NCBI RefSeq assembly: GCF_001513965.1
Contig: NZ_KQ948045.1
Location: 11,032 to 75,031 of the forward strand
Direction: 5' to 3'
DNA from: Streptomyces cellostaticus
GTDB taxonomy: Bacteria > Actinomycetota > Actinomycetes > Streptomycetales > Streptomycetaceae
DNA length: 64,000 bases
Shown here one piece after another: positions 50,387 to 59,839 of this stretch (its first letter is position 1; each line of letters begins with the position of its first letter). The notes beneath the pieces are model-generated. The model was given only the letters and a program-made list of their open reading frames with translations, searched no databases and was not told the origin of the DNA. A program made the position numbers and the translations under genes.

Positions 50387-52003
50387 ATGGCGGCCACTGG
50401 ATCCGAGAAGCAGGGTGGAAAGGCGTACTACGTCACCACCCCCATTTATTACGTCAACGACGCTCCTCACCTGGGCCACGCCTACACGACCGTCGCAGGC
50501 GACGTGCTCTCCCGCTGGCACCGTCAGCGCGGCGAGAAGGTGTGGTTCCTCACCGGCACGGACGAGCACGGTCAGAAGATCATGCGCACGGCCGAGGCGA
50601 ACGGGGTCACCCCGCAGGCCTGGGCCGACAAGCTCGTCACGGAGGCCTGGAAGCCCCTGTGGGAGCACCTGGAGATCGCGAACGACGATTTCATCCGCAC
50701 CACGCAGAAGCGACACACCGACCGCGTCCAGGAATTCGTGCAGGACCTGCACGACAAGGGCGAGATCTACAAGGGCGGCTACGAGGGCCCGTACTGCGTG
50801 GGCTGCGAGGAGTACAAGCTCCCGGGCGAGTTGCTCGACGGCGAAGGCGAATTCGCCGGTCAGAAGCTGTGCCCGATCCACAAGAAGCCGGTGGAGATCC
50901 TCAGCGAGGAGAACTACTTCTTCCGCCTGAGCGAGTACGGCGACAAGCTCCTCGCCCACTACGAGGCGAACCCCGGCTTCATCCAGCCCGAGTCCGCGCG
51001 CAACGAGGTCGTGAACTTCGTCCGCAAGGGCCTGCAGGACCTCTCCATCTCCCGCTCGACCTTCGACTGGGGCATCCCGATCCCCTGGGACGACAAGCAC
51101 GTGATCTACGTGTGGGTCGACGCCCTGCTGAACTACGCCACGGCGGTCGGCTACAACGAGAACCAGGAGAAGTTCGAGGCCACCTTCCCGGCCGACGTCC
51201 ACCTCGTCGGCAAGGACATCCTCCGCTTCCACGCGGTGATCTGGCCGGCGATGCTGATGGCCCAGGGCCTGCCCCTGCCCGGGAAGATCGCCGCGAACGG
51301 CTGGCTGATGGTCGGCGGCGAGAAGATGTCGAAGTCGAACCTGACCGGCATCAAGCCGCAGGACCTCACCTCGCACTTCGGCGTGGACGCCTACCGCTGG
51401 TACTTCCTGCGCGCCATCGCCTTCGGCCAGGACGGCTCGTTCTCCTGGGAGGACTTCTCCGCCCGGTACACCTCCGAGCTGGCGAACGACTACGGCAACC
51501 TCGCCTCCCGCGTGGCCGCCATGGTCGGCAAGTACTTCGGCGGCACGCTGCCCGAGGCCACGGCCGACGGCGAGGCGGAGAAGGCGGTCCAGGAGGGGAT
51601 GGCGAAGGCCGTCGCCGAGGCCGACCGGCACATCGGCGACGAGCTGGACTTCCAGGGCGGCATCCTGGCCGTCTTCGACTTCGTCAAGCAGGTCAACGGC
51701 TACCTCACGGAGCAGGAGCCGTGGAAGGTCGCCAAGGACGACTCCCCGGAGGGCCGGGCTCGCCTGGCCACGATCCTCTACACGGCGGCGGAGTCCCTCC
51801 GGGCGGTCGCCGTCCTGCTGAACCCCGTCATGCCGGACACCTCCCAGAAGCTCTGGGACTCCCTCGGCGCGGAGGCCGGCCTCGGCGCCCTCGCCGACCA
51901 GCGCATCCAGGACGCGGGCGAGTGGGGCAAGCTGCCGGCGGGCTCCACGGTCACCAAGGGCGCGGTGCTCTTCCCGCGCCTGGAGGAGAAGCCGAGCGCC
52001 TAG
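50387..52003 (+). CDS. metG: Methionyl-tRNA synthetase
   Basis: 538 residues, class I. HLGH (28-31, HIGH motif) and KMSKS (313-317) are present, with the connecting zinc knuckle CVGCEEYK and CPIHKK (about 140-170). The C-terminal helical anticodon domain follows, with no EMAP tRNA-binding tail. Charges initiator and elongator tRNA-Met in the cytoplasm. Followed by a terminator. Confidence 0.97.
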   Translation: MAATGSEKQGGKAYYVTTPIYYVNDAPHLGHAYTTVAGDVLSRWHRQRGEKVWFLTGTDEHGQKIMRTAEANGVTPQAWADKLVTEAWKPLWEHLEIANDDFIRTTQKRHTDRVQEFVQDLHDKGEIYKGGYEGPYCVGCEEYKLPGELLDGEGEFAGQKLCPIHKKPVEILSEENYFFRLSEYGDKLLAHYEANPGFIQPESARNEVVNFVRKGLQDLSISRSTFDWGIPIPWDDKHVIYVWVDALLNYATAVGYNENQEKFEATFPADVHLVGKDILRFHAVIWPAMLMAQGLPLPGKIAANGWLMVGGEKMSKSNLTGIKPQDLTSHFGVDAYRWYFLRAIAFGQDGSFSWEDFSARYTSELANDYGNLASRVAAMVGKYFGGTLPEATADGEAEKAVQEGMAKAVAEADRHIGDELDFQGGILAVFDFVKQVNGYLTEQEPWKVAKDDSPEGRARLATILYTAAESLRAVAVLLNPVMPDTSQKLWDSLGAEAGLGALADQRIQDAGEWGKLPAGSTVTKGAVLFPRLEEKPSA

Positions 52004-52018
52004 CAGGTGTACGGCACA

Positions 52019-52044
52019 GGGGCCCGGGAGCATTCCCGGGCCCC
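52019..52044. terminator. Bidirectional terminator between metG and the pectate lyase gene
   Basis: GGGGCCCGGGA (52019-52029), loop GCAT, TCCCGGGCCCC (52034-52044), then TT. It lies between two convergent stops. Confidence 0.85.
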
Positions 52045-52063
52045 TTCCGCTTGTCCGGAACTG

Positions 52064-53407
52064 CTACGACAGCACTCCGGCGCCGGTCGTGGTCGCCAGC
52101 TCCGTCGGCAGGTTCTTCGCGGACTTCTCCAGTCCCGCGGTGAGCGTCGGCGTCCAGTTCACCGTCGTCTTGATCTTCTTCGACGACGAGGCGTTGCAGG
52201 CGGCGACGAGGTCGGTGGCGGTGCCGTTGACCAGGTTGCCGCTGCCCGCGACCGAGCCGGTGCCGTCGCCGCTGAGCAGCTTGGCGACCTTCGCGCCGGC
52301 CGGCACCTTCCAGTAGTTGTCCTCGGCGACGACCTGGGCCTTGGCGCGGGAGTTGATGCTGTACAGCGGGGCGTAGCCGTCGACGGTCGTCGTGTCGTAC
52401 ACGTTGTCGTAGACGTGGATCTGCCCGATACGGGCGAGCGGCGCGCGCTGCACGATGCCCTTCCACACGTTGTGGTGGATCGAGACGCGCAGCTTGCCGG
52501 TGCTGTCGGTGTCGCTGCTGCCGATCAGCATCGTCTTGTCGTGGTCGGTGAACCGGTTGCGCTCGAAGGTGACCAGGTCGGAGCCCTTGGTGATGTCGAG
52601 GGCGCCGTCGTGGATCTGGTACTCACGGCCGTAGTACTTCGGGTTGGTGCTGTCGAAGTGCCCGGCGTCGGTGAAGCTGTTGTGGTCGGCCCAGACGTGG
52701 GTGGCGCCGCGCAGCGTGACCGAGTCGTACTGCGAGTTCCAGTTGCCCTTGTCCCCGTCCGTCGGGTCCCACTGCGGGAAGCAGTCCTCGGTCGCGGAGA
52801 AGGCGAGGTTGCGGACGATGACGTTGTCGACCTTCTGGATCTGGAGCATGCCGCCGGTGATTCCGGCGTTCGTCCCCGGCACGCCCACGATGCTGGTGTT
52901 CGCGGGCACCTTGAAGACGATGTTCTTCGCCTGCTTGGCCTGGGCGGCGGCGCGGGCCTTCTCCTGGGTGCCGGAGGGCAGCCTGGAGCGGCCGTAGGTG
53001 GCCGGGTCGTAGGCCTTGAGGTAGGCCGGGAGCGAGTATCCGGTGCCCGCGGCGTAGTCGGCGCAGGTCACCTTCTTCCCGCTGTCGTCGGTGTTGGCGT
53101 CGATCGTGCCCTTGATCTTGATGATCCGCGGCGTGGTGTCCGACACCGAACCCAGCGCCTTCACGAGCTGGGCGCGGGTGCTGACGGTGAAGGTGTGCGC
53201 GGAGTCGGCCTTCGCGCCGCCGGTCGTCCCCGTGCCGGAGGCGGCCCAGCCGTCCTTGGCGGGCAGCGTCTGGTGGTACAGGTCGGCGGCGGTGGCGTTC
53301 GCGTTCATCACGAACACACCGGCGCCGACACCTGCGGCCACGACGGCGGCGGACACGGCGAGGGTGCGCCGCTTGCGGAGGGACCGGCGGTGGGAGGGAG
53401 CTGCCAC
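52064..53407 (-). CDS. Secreted pectate lyase (PL1 type)
   Basis: 447 residues. Signal peptide with basic SHRRSLRKRR then a hydrophobic core ending ANATA. The body is a right-handed beta helix: VIVRNLAF, VWADHNSFTD, DGALDITKGSDLVTFERNRF, HDKTMLIGSSD, HHNVW. Ca-binding Asp residues and the catalytic Arg region (VSIHHNVWKGIVQRAPLAR, in part) fit family 1. Cleaves polygalacturonate outside the cell. GTG 53407 has AAGGA eight bases upstream. Confidence 0.93.
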   Translation of the reverse strand: MAAPSHRRSLRKRRTLAVSAAVVAAGVGAGVFVMNANATAADLYHQTLPAKDGWAASGTGTTGGAKADSAHTFTVSTRAQLVKALGSVSDTTPRIIKIKGTIDANTDDSGKKVTCADYAAGTGYSLPAYLKAYDPATYGRSRLPSGTQEKARAAAQAKQAKNIVFKVPANTSIVGVPGTNAGITGGMLQIQKVDNVIVRNLAFSATEDCFPQWDPTDGDKGNWNSQYDSVTLRGATHVWADHNSFTDAGHFDSTNPKYYGREYQIHDGALDITKGSDLVTFERNRFTDHDKTMLIGSSDTDSTGKLRVSIHHNVWKGIVQRAPLARIGQIHVYDNVYDTTTVDGYAPLYSINSRAKAQVVAEDNYWKVPAGAKVAKLLSGDGTGSVAGSGNLVNGTATDLVAACNASSSKKIKTTVNWTPTLTAGLEKSAKNLPTELATTTGAGVLS

Positions 53408-53501
53408 GGAGGAGTCCTTAGGGTCTGCTGAGGATGCCTTACGACTCCTCAGTGGCCGCTGCTCCCAGGGAAGTTGCTGCGCCGAACACATTTCTTGCCC
53501 G

Positions 53502-53849
53502 CTAGGCCACGTACCCGAGCACGAGCGCACCGACCACGGGCGCGGCATAGACGAGCGGGAACGGAATGTGCGAGTACCACCGCGCCCGGGCCACGGTCAC
53601 CGCGGCCCCCACGAAGTAGACCACCAGCCCCACCCCGGCCAGCACCCCAAGGACCGGCACGAACAACCCGACCACCAGCCCAACGGCCCCCGCGGCCTTG
53701 GCCACCCCCAGCCAGGTCCACCAGGCCCGCGGCACCCGGTAGTCGGTGAGCGCCTGCACGATCCACTGGGCCCGCATGAGCAGCACGGTCCCGGAGAACC
53801 CGGCCATGAGGGCGGCGAGCAGGGTGACGACGACGTAGGCGGTACGCAT
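53502..53849 (-). CDS. DoxX-family membrane protein
   Basis: 115 residues with four hydrophobic helices and the family's AKAAGAVGLVVGLFVPVLG segment. GGGAG before ATG 53849. Members are small integral membrane proteins, some linked to thiol redox; role here unknown. Confidence 0.88.
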   Translation of the reverse strand: MRTAYVVVTLLAALMAGFSGTVLLMRAQWIVQALTDYRVPRAWWTWLGVAKAAGAVGLVVGLFVPVLGVLAGVGLVVYFVGAAVTVARARWYSHIPFPLVYAAPVVGALVLGYVA

Positions 53850-53920
53850 GAGGGGCTCCCATCGAGCGGTCTGCTGAGCTGCGGACACTCCTTTGACACC
53901 GCTCGTCGGGGACGTGTGAC

Positions 53921-54043
53921 AGGAAGCCGGAAATTCTCTTCGGCAGACTTGAACGTTTCGTCAGCGACTGGCTCGACAGGGCCCGTACCATCGAGCGCGC
54001 CGACGACCTGTTCACCGAGACCCGGGAATCACCCTCGCCCTGA
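53921..54043 (+). pseudogene. 3' gene remnant of unknown family
   Basis: An open frame without start encodes RKPEILFGRLERFVSDWLDR, then ARTIERADDLFTETRESPSP and TGA. The helical, charged sequence is protein-like. It sits just before the AbiEii-type toxin gene, so it might be the end of a lost antitoxin or regulator gene; that is speculation. Confidence 0.35.
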
Positions 54044-54103
54044 GTGAAGATTGGGGCGGGGCACACATGCGCCCCGCCCCGCTTCTGGCAGAGTACGGAT
54101 GCC

Positions 54104-54793
54104 GTGAACCTCCCCGACCCCCACCGGCGGCTCCTCTCGGACGTCGTCACCGCAGGCAGCCCGTACGTCCTGGTCCTCGCCGGCGGATATGCCCTCCAGG
54201 CGCACGGGCTGATCCGACGTCCGCATGCCAACCTCGACTTCGCCACCGAGAGCCCCGAGGCCATGGACCGGATCGCCGGTGCCGTCGGTGCCGCTCTGGA
54301 GGCCCGCGGCCGGCAGGTCCGGGTCGGTACGCGCACCGCCCTCACCGCCCAGCTGGCGGTCACCGACCCGCCGAGCGGTGAGCCGTGCGCCCTCGCGCTG
54401 CACAAAGAAGCCTTCTGGCAGCCGCCGCAGCTCACCGAGTACGGGCCCGCCCTCTCCCTCGAAGACGCCGTCGGTACGAAGATCCGGGCGCTGTACGACC
54501 GGGGCGCGGCCGTCGATCTGATCGACGCGCAGGCGGCGGCGACCCGTTTCTCCCTCCCTGACCTGGAGGAGCTGGGCCGCCGCCATGCCCACGACCCCTT
54601 CGATCTGCCCACCCTCCAGTCCCGTCTCACCGGAACGGACTTCTACTCCGACGCGGACTTCACGAGGTACGGCCTGGACGAAGCGGCCATCACCGCCCTG
54701 CGCGCCTGGGCCCAGCGCTGGTCCGACGACATCGCCGAGCGGCTGCTGGAGGACGGGGCGTCCCCCGACACGGAGAACGAGCAGGGCGACTGA
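54104..54793 (+). CDS. Nucleotidyl transferase, AbiEii/AbiGii toxin-like
   Basis: 229 residues. YVLVLAGGYALQAHGLIRRP at the N terminus is the GG-[ST/Y]-type nucleotidyltransferase start, HANLDFATE the metal-binding region, and LSLEDAVGTKIRALYDRGAAVDLID the conserved central helix of AbiEii/MenT-like toxins. Note N-L-D in place of the usual D-x-D, which may weaken catalysis. GTG 54104 has TACGGAT just upstream. No antitoxin gene is intact beside it. Its end cuts into the dioxygenase gene. Confidence 0.8.
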   Translation: MNLPDPHRRLLSDVVTAGSPYVLVLAGGYALQAHGLIRRPHANLDFATESPEAMDRIAGAVGAALEARGRQVRVGTRTALTAQLAVTDPPSGEPCALALHKEAFWQPPQLTEYGPALSLEDAVGTKIRALYDRGAAVDLIDAQAAATRFSLPDLEELGRRHAHDPFDLPTLQSRLTGTDFYSDADFTRYGLDEAAITALRAWAQRWSDDIAERLLEDGASPDTENEQGD

Positions 54794-55562
54794 GATCAGC
54801 TGCCGGGCCGTTGTCCGGGTAGATCGTGTCCTCGTCGAGGGTGGTGCGGGTCGTGGTGTTGGTGGAGTACGGCGCCACGTCCTGCGTCAGCAGCACCGCC
54901 TTCTCGGCGAAGAACAGCTGGCCGGTGTGGCAGGTGTGGCCGCCCTCGTAGCCGGCGTCGGTCCACGTCCCGTCCACGTGCACCTTGACGTGGATGTGCA
55001 CGCAACGGCCCTGGTACCAGCCGGGGAAGACCGTCCGGAAGGTGACGTGGCCGCGTTGGTCCGTGCGCCAGGTGCCGCGCAGGTAGCGCTTGTCGTCGGT
55101 GGGCTCCTGGTGTGCACCGCCACCGGGTCCGCCGGAGGGCGGCGCGCCGGTCGGGGTGCCCGAAGGCGCCGGGCCGCCGCCCCCGCCACCGCCGCTGCCC
55201 ATCGCCTCGTACCCGGAGTAGACGCCCACGGCGTTGCAGTGCCAGATGTCCACCGCGGCGTCCCGCAGCGGCTTGCAGGTCTCCGCGTCGATCACCTTGA
55301 GCGTGAGCGCGAGCGGGATGCCCTCCTCGTCCTCGGTGACGTTCTGCCGGATCTTGTCGGCGTCGATGCAGTACGGGCCCTCGACCAGCTCCGAGGTCAG
55401 CGTGTAGCACGCGTCCTGCGCGGTCTCCTCCTGCGCGGTCTCCTCCTGCGCGGCGGAGGCGTTGACGGCCAGGGCGCCGACCCCGGCCGCCGTGATGGCC
55501 ACGCCGCCGGCCGCCAGCACCGTACGGCGCGTCAACTTGCCTGCGTTCTGCGCGCAGCGCAA
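54690..55562 (-). pseudogene. Intradiol dioxygenase-like gene, 3' end replaced
   Basis: Tat-like start (LTRRTVLAAGG, then a hydrophobic stretch), then an intradiol-ring-cleavage fold: ELVEGPYCIDAD, DIWHCNAVGVYSGY, GWYQGRCVHIHVKVHVDG with the iron Tyr/His set. A Gly/Pro insert lies at about 122-150. After EDTIYPDNGPAAD the last 35 or so residues are Arg/Pro readthrough antisense to the toxin gene; the usual end strands are missing. Its TTG start (55562 or 55535) is only three bases from the aspS terminator palindrome, so no promoter of its own is visible. Probably non-functional. Confidence 0.7.
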
Positions 55563-55564
55563 GC

Positions 55565-55602
55565 GGAAGGGCTCGAAACCGGCGCCGGTTTCGAGCCCTT
55601 CC
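55565..55602. terminator. 38-bp perfect palindrome, aspS terminator
   Basis: Two 19-base arms (GGAAGGGCTCGAAACCGGC and its inverse) meet at 55583/55584, 25 bases after the aspS stop. Perfect symmetry and no loop suggest a very strong bidirectional terminator, or a cruciform. Confidence 0.8.
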
Positions 55603-55626
55603 TGGTGAACTGTGCCGGGCCGAGCC

Positions 55627-57390
55627 TTACTTCGGCTGCGGCTTCCGGATGGACAGGTGCAGCTCCCGCAGGCGGGACTCGTCCAGCTCCGTGGGCGCGC
55701 CCATCATCAGGTCCTGCGCGTTGCCGTTGAGCGGGAAGGCGATCGTCTCGCGGATGTTGGGCTCGTCCGCGAGGAGCATGACGATGCGGTCCACGCCCGG
55801 GGCGATGCCGCCGTGCGGCGGGGCGCCGAAGCGGAACGCGCGCAGCATGCCCGCGAACTTCTCCTCGACGGTGTCACGGTCGTAGCCCGCGATCTCGAAG
55901 GCCTTGAGCATGATCTCCGGCTCGTGGTTCCGGATCGCGCCGGAGGACAGCTCGACGCCGTTGCAGACGATGTCGTACTGCCAGCCGAGGATGTCCAGCG
56001 GGTCCTGGGTCTCCAGGGCCTCCAGGCCGCCCTGCGGCATCGAGAAGGGGTTGTGGGAGAAGTCGATCCCGCCGGTCTCCTCGTCCTTCTCGTACATCGG
56101 GAAGTCGACGATCCAGCAGAAGCGGAAGACGCCCTCCTCGAAGTGGCCGGCGCGCTTGGCGGCCTCCACCCGGACCGCGCCCATGATCTTCGAGACCTCG
56201 TCGTACTCGCCCGCGCCGAAGAAGACCGCGTGGCCCGCCGCCAGCGACAGACGCTTGGTCAGCTCGGCGACGTTCGCCTCGGTCAGGAACTTCGCGATCG
56301 GGCCGGTGAGCGAGCCGTCCTCGGCCACGCGCACCCAGGCCAGGCCCTTGGCGCCCTGCTCGACGGCGTACTCACCGAGCTGGTCGAAGAACTTGCGGGG
56401 CTGCGCGGAGACGTCCGGCACCGCCAGCGCGCGCACGTGCTTGCCCGCGAACGCCTTGAACTCCGAGCCCTCGAAGACATCGGTGATGTCCACCAGCTCC
56501 AGCTTGGCGCGCAGGTCCGGCTTGTCGGAGCCGTACTTCAGCATCGCCTCGCGGAACGGGATCCGCGGGAAGGGGGAGGTGACGTGACGGCCGCCCCCGA
56601 ACTCCTCGAAGAGCTCCGTCATCAGCTTCTCGATCGGCTGGAAGACGTCCTCCTGCTCGACGAAGGACATCTCCACGTCGAGCTGGTAGAACTCGCCCGG
56701 CGAGCGGTCCGCACGGGCGTCCTCGTCGCGGAAGCAGGGCGCGATCTGGAAGTAGCGGTCGAAGCCGGAGATCATCAGCAGCTGCTTGAACTGCTGCGGG
56801 GCCTGCGGCAGGGCGTAGAACTTGCCCGCGTGCACCCGGGAGGGGACCACGTAGTCACGGGCGCCCTCGGGGGAGGTGGCGGACAGGATCGGCGTCGCCA
56901 TCTCGTTGAAGCCCATCGCCGACATCTTCTGGCGCATGGCCGAGATGACCGCCGTACGCAGCATGATGTTGCGGTGCATGCGCTCGCGGCGCAGGTCCAG
57001 GAAGCGGTACTCCAGGCGCCGCTCCTCGTTGACCCCGTCCTCGGCGTTGATCGTGAACGGCAGCGGGGCGGCCGCGCCGAGCAGCTCGACCTCGGCGACC
57101 TCGACCTCGATCTCGCCGGTGGGCAGGTCGGGGTTCACGTTCTCGGTTCCACGTGAAACAACGCGGCCGTCGACGCGGACCGTGGACTCCTTGGAGATCT
57201 TGTCCAGAGCCTCGTAGGCGGGCGTGCCGGGACGGGCCACCAGCTGCGTGATGCCGTGGTGGTCGCGCAGATCGATGAAGAGGATGCCGCCCAGGTCGCG
57301 CCGATTGTGCAGCCAGCCACTCAGCCGGACGTCGGTGTCGACGTCAGAGGCGCGGAGCTGGCCGCAGGTGTGGGACCTGTACCGATGCAT
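55627..57390 (-). CDS. aspS: Aspartyl-tRNA synthetase
   Basis: 587 residues, bacterial type: OB-fold anticodon domain (1-110: DVRLSGWLHNRRDLGGILFIDL), class II motif 2 CFRDEDARADRSPGEFYQLD, a GAD insertion (about 300-410), and motif 3 GGIAPGVDRIVMLL. Cytoplasmic. GAAGGA lies 12 bases before ATG 57390. No GatCAB data here to say whether it is non-discriminating. Confidence 0.97.
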   Translation of the reverse strand: MHRYRSHTCGQLRASDVDTDVRLSGWLHNRRDLGGILFIDLRDHHGITQLVARPGTPAYEALDKISKESTVRVDGRVVSRGTENVNPDLPTGEIEVEVAEVELLGAAAPLPFTINAEDGVNEERRLEYRFLDLRRERMHRNIMLRTAVISAMRQKMSAMGFNEMATPILSATSPEGARDYVVPSRVHAGKFYALPQAPQQFKQLLMISGFDRYFQIAPCFRDEDARADRSPGEFYQLDVEMSFVEQEDVFQPIEKLMTELFEEFGGGRHVTSPFPRIPFREAMLKYGSDKPDLRAKLELVDITDVFEGSEFKAFAGKHVRALAVPDVSAQPRKFFDQLGEYAVEQGAKGLAWVRVAEDGSLTGPIAKFLTEANVAELTKRLSLAAGHAVFFGAGEYDEVSKIMGAVRVEAAKRAGHFEEGVFRFCWIVDFPMYEKDEETGGIDFSHNPFSMPQGGLEALETQDPLDILGWQYDIVCNGVELSSGAIRNHEPEIMLKAFEIAGYDRDTVEEKFAGMLRAFRFGAPPHGGIAPGVDRIVMLLADEPNIRETIAFPLNGNAQDLMMGAPTELDESRLRELHLSIRKPQPK

Positions 57391-57680
57391 CGTCGTTCAT
57401 CGTCCTTCGTGGTGGGGTGATGAGTGCCGGGGCTGCCGCCTCGGCAGGAACCGGGCACGGGGCCCGGACCCATCAAGGGTACCGGGCAGCCCAAGATCGG
57501 CTCCCCACGTTTTCCTCCCGCCCACCCGCCCGGCTTTCCCCCGCCCACCCGTCCGGCTTTCCCCGCCCGCCCGGCAACGGCTCCAGGCACTCGACACTGG
57601 CAGCACCTCCAACAGTGACGCTCACCCCTCGGATCTTCCTACAGTGGCCCCTGCCGATCAGACCTTCTTAAAGTGGGGCA

Positions 57681-59822
57681 ATGCGCACAGGCGAGCCCCT
57701 GCCGTCCGTAGGTGACGTCCTCGCCGCCCTCGCGACCGGGCTGTGGCACTGGGACACGGCCACCGGCCTGGTCACCGTGGACGCGGAGGCGGCGCGGCTG
57801 CTCGGGCTGCCCGCGGAGCCGACCACCCTCACGCAGGGCCAGACCCGCGCCCGCTTTCATCCGGTCGACTGGAACGAGATCACCGGGGTCGTCCAGCTCG
57901 CGGTGGCCGAGGGCACGCTCGCCGAGGTGCGCATCCGGATCATGGACGAGCAGGGGCGGGTCGTCCGGGTCGTACGCAGCCGCTCGAAGCCGTCCTACGA
58001 CCCCGAGCGGCAGGCCTACGAGCTGATCGGCACCCTCCAGGAGGTCACCGAACCGGCCCCGGGCGCGACGGCGGGCCGCAGCGGGGTCACCGGGGACTGG
58101 CGTCGCTCCCGGGAGGCGTTCCTGCTGGACGCGGGCCGGGCGCTGGCGGAGGCGCGGTCGACGCAGGAAGTGCTGCGGGTCGCGGCCGGGCTGTCCATGC
58201 CCGGGTTCTCGCCGGACGGGCTCGCGGTGTTCGGCGTCGAGGGCGACCGGCTGTCGATCATCGGCCACCACGGGCACCAGCCCGGCGACGGCGGCCCCTT
58301 CTCCCATATGCCGCTGACCACGGACTACCCGGCCACCGAGGTCGTCCGCACCGGCCGGGCGGTCTATCTGTCCTCCCCGCAGGAGTACAAGGAGCGCTAC
58401 CCGGTCACCTGGCCGCTCGCCCAGCCCTTCGGCCGGCACTCGTGGGCGTTCCTGCCGCTGACGGCGGCCGGGCGGACGATGGGCGCCTGGATGGCGGCCT
58501 TCACCTATCCGGTGGCCTTCACACCGGACGAGCGTGCGGTCCTGACGACGGTCGCCCGGATGCTCGCCCAGGCCCTCTCCCGGGCCGGCGCCGCCGACTC
58601 CCAGCGGGAGCTGGCGGAGGGCCTGCAGCGCTCCATGCTGCCCTCGCTGGGCCCGGAGATCCCCGGGCTGAGGGCGGCCGCCCGCTACATCCCGACCGGC
58701 GGCGGGCTCCAGGTCGGCGGGGACTGGTACGACCTGATCCCCCTGCCGAACGGGCGGGTCGCGCTGGCCATCGGGGACGTCCAGGGTCATGACGTACGCG
58801 CAGCGGGCCTCATGGGCCAGCTGCGGATAGCGCTGCGTGCCTACGCCTCCGAAGGCCACCGACCGGACGCCGTGCTCTCCCGCGCCTCCCGCTTCCTGCA
58901 CGGCATCACCCACGACGAACACCTGACCGACCTGCGCTTCGCGACCTGTCTGTACGCGGAGGCGGATCCGGCGACCGGCCGGCTGGAGATCGCCCGCGCC
59001 GGGCACCCGGACCCGGCGATCCGCATGGCCGACGGCACGGTGATGATGCGGCCGACCGCGGGCGGGCTGCCGCTGGGCATCGACCCGGACGCCGACTATC
59101 CGACGACCCGGTTCACGCTGGAGCCCGGCGAGACCATGGTGCTGTGCACCGACGGCCTGATCGAGACCGGCGGGCACGACATGGAGAGCGGCTGGCGGCG
59201 CATCCGCGCGATCCTGGAGGACTTCGACGCCTACGACACCGATCCCGAGCGCGGCCTGGAGGTGCTGGCCGACGCCCTGGTGCAGGGCGTGCACGGGCCG
59301 TCCTCACACCACACCACCGGCCCGCTGGCCGACCGCCGCGAGGACGACATAGCGGTCCTGCTGCTGTGCCGTCCCGGGGAGGGCTGCGGCTGCGGCGCCC
59401 CTGTCAGGGTGCGGCCGCGGGTGCGGCGCACGCTGCTGTCGGTGGCGCAGGACGAGCCCGAGCGGATCGCCGAGGCCCGCCAGCACCTGCGCGAGCTGCT
59501 GCACGACTGGGCCGGCGCCGAGCAGGTCGATGCGGCGGTGCTGCTGGTCTCCGAGATGGTCACCAACGTCCTCGTCCACACCGACGCCGACGCGCTGCTG
59601 CTCGCCGAGGTCGCCGGGGAGCCGGGCGGGCGCCGGCTGCGGGTGGAGGTCACGGACGCCGGCGACGACCTCCCGCACAAGCGCCGTCCCGGGGAGCTGG
59701 CCTCCTCCGGCCGCGGCCTGGTGCTGATCGAACTGCTCGCGCACGCGTGGGGGGTGGATCCGCGGGGCGAGGGCAAGAGCATCTGGTTCGAGCTCAACGA
59801 GTCCGCGGGCACCGGCCCGTAG
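57681..59822 (+). CDS. PAS-GAF-PP2C-HATPase regulatory phosphatase/kinase
   Basis: 713 residues, soluble. PAS-like domain (about 8-125), GAF (about 150-305), SpoIIE/PPM phosphatase (about 330-550: VGGDWYDLIPLP, IGDVQGHDVRAAGLMG, LCTDGLIETGGHD, DDIAVLLL) and a C-terminal RsbW-type HATPase (about 570-705: VSEMVTNVLVHT, VEVTDAGDD, GRGLVLIELLAHAWG). Combines phosphatase and anti-sigma-kinase-like parts of partner-switching. TAAAGT lies six bases before ATG 57681 (leaderless). CGCG Cys cluster near 560 is of unknown use. Confidence 0.92.
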   Translation: MRTGEPLPSVGDVLAALATGLWHWDTATGLVTVDAEAARLLGLPAEPTTLTQGQTRARFHPVDWNEITGVVQLAVAEGTLAEVRIRIMDEQGRVVRVVRSRSKPSYDPERQAYELIGTLQEVTEPAPGATAGRSGVTGDWRRSREAFLLDAGRALAEARSTQEVLRVAAGLSMPGFSPDGLAVFGVEGDRLSIIGHHGHQPGDGGPFSHMPLTTDYPATEVVRTGRAVYLSSPQEYKERYPVTWPLAQPFGRHSWAFLPLTAAGRTMGAWMAAFTYPVAFTPDERAVLTTVARMLAQALSRAGAADSQRELAEGLQRSMLPSLGPEIPGLRAAARYIPTGGGLQVGGDWYDLIPLPNGRVALAIGDVQGHDVRAAGLMGQLRIALRAYASEGHRPDAVLSRASRFLHGITHDEHLTDLRFATCLYAEADPATGRLEIARAGHPDPAIRMADGTVMMRPTAGGLPLGIDPDADYPTTRFTLEPGETMVLCTDGLIETGGHDMESGWRRIRAILEDFDAYDTDPERGLEVLADALVQGVHGPSSHHTTGPLADRREDDIAVLLLCRPGEGCGCGAPVRVRPRVRRTLLSVAQDEPERIAEARQHLRELLHDWAGAEQVDAAVLLVSEMVTNVLVHTDADALLLAEVAGEPGGRRLRVEVTDAGDDLPHKRRPGELASSGRGLVLIELLAHAWGVDPRGEGKSIWFELNESAGTGP

Positions 59823-59839
59823 GGCCTGTCGCGGGAGGG

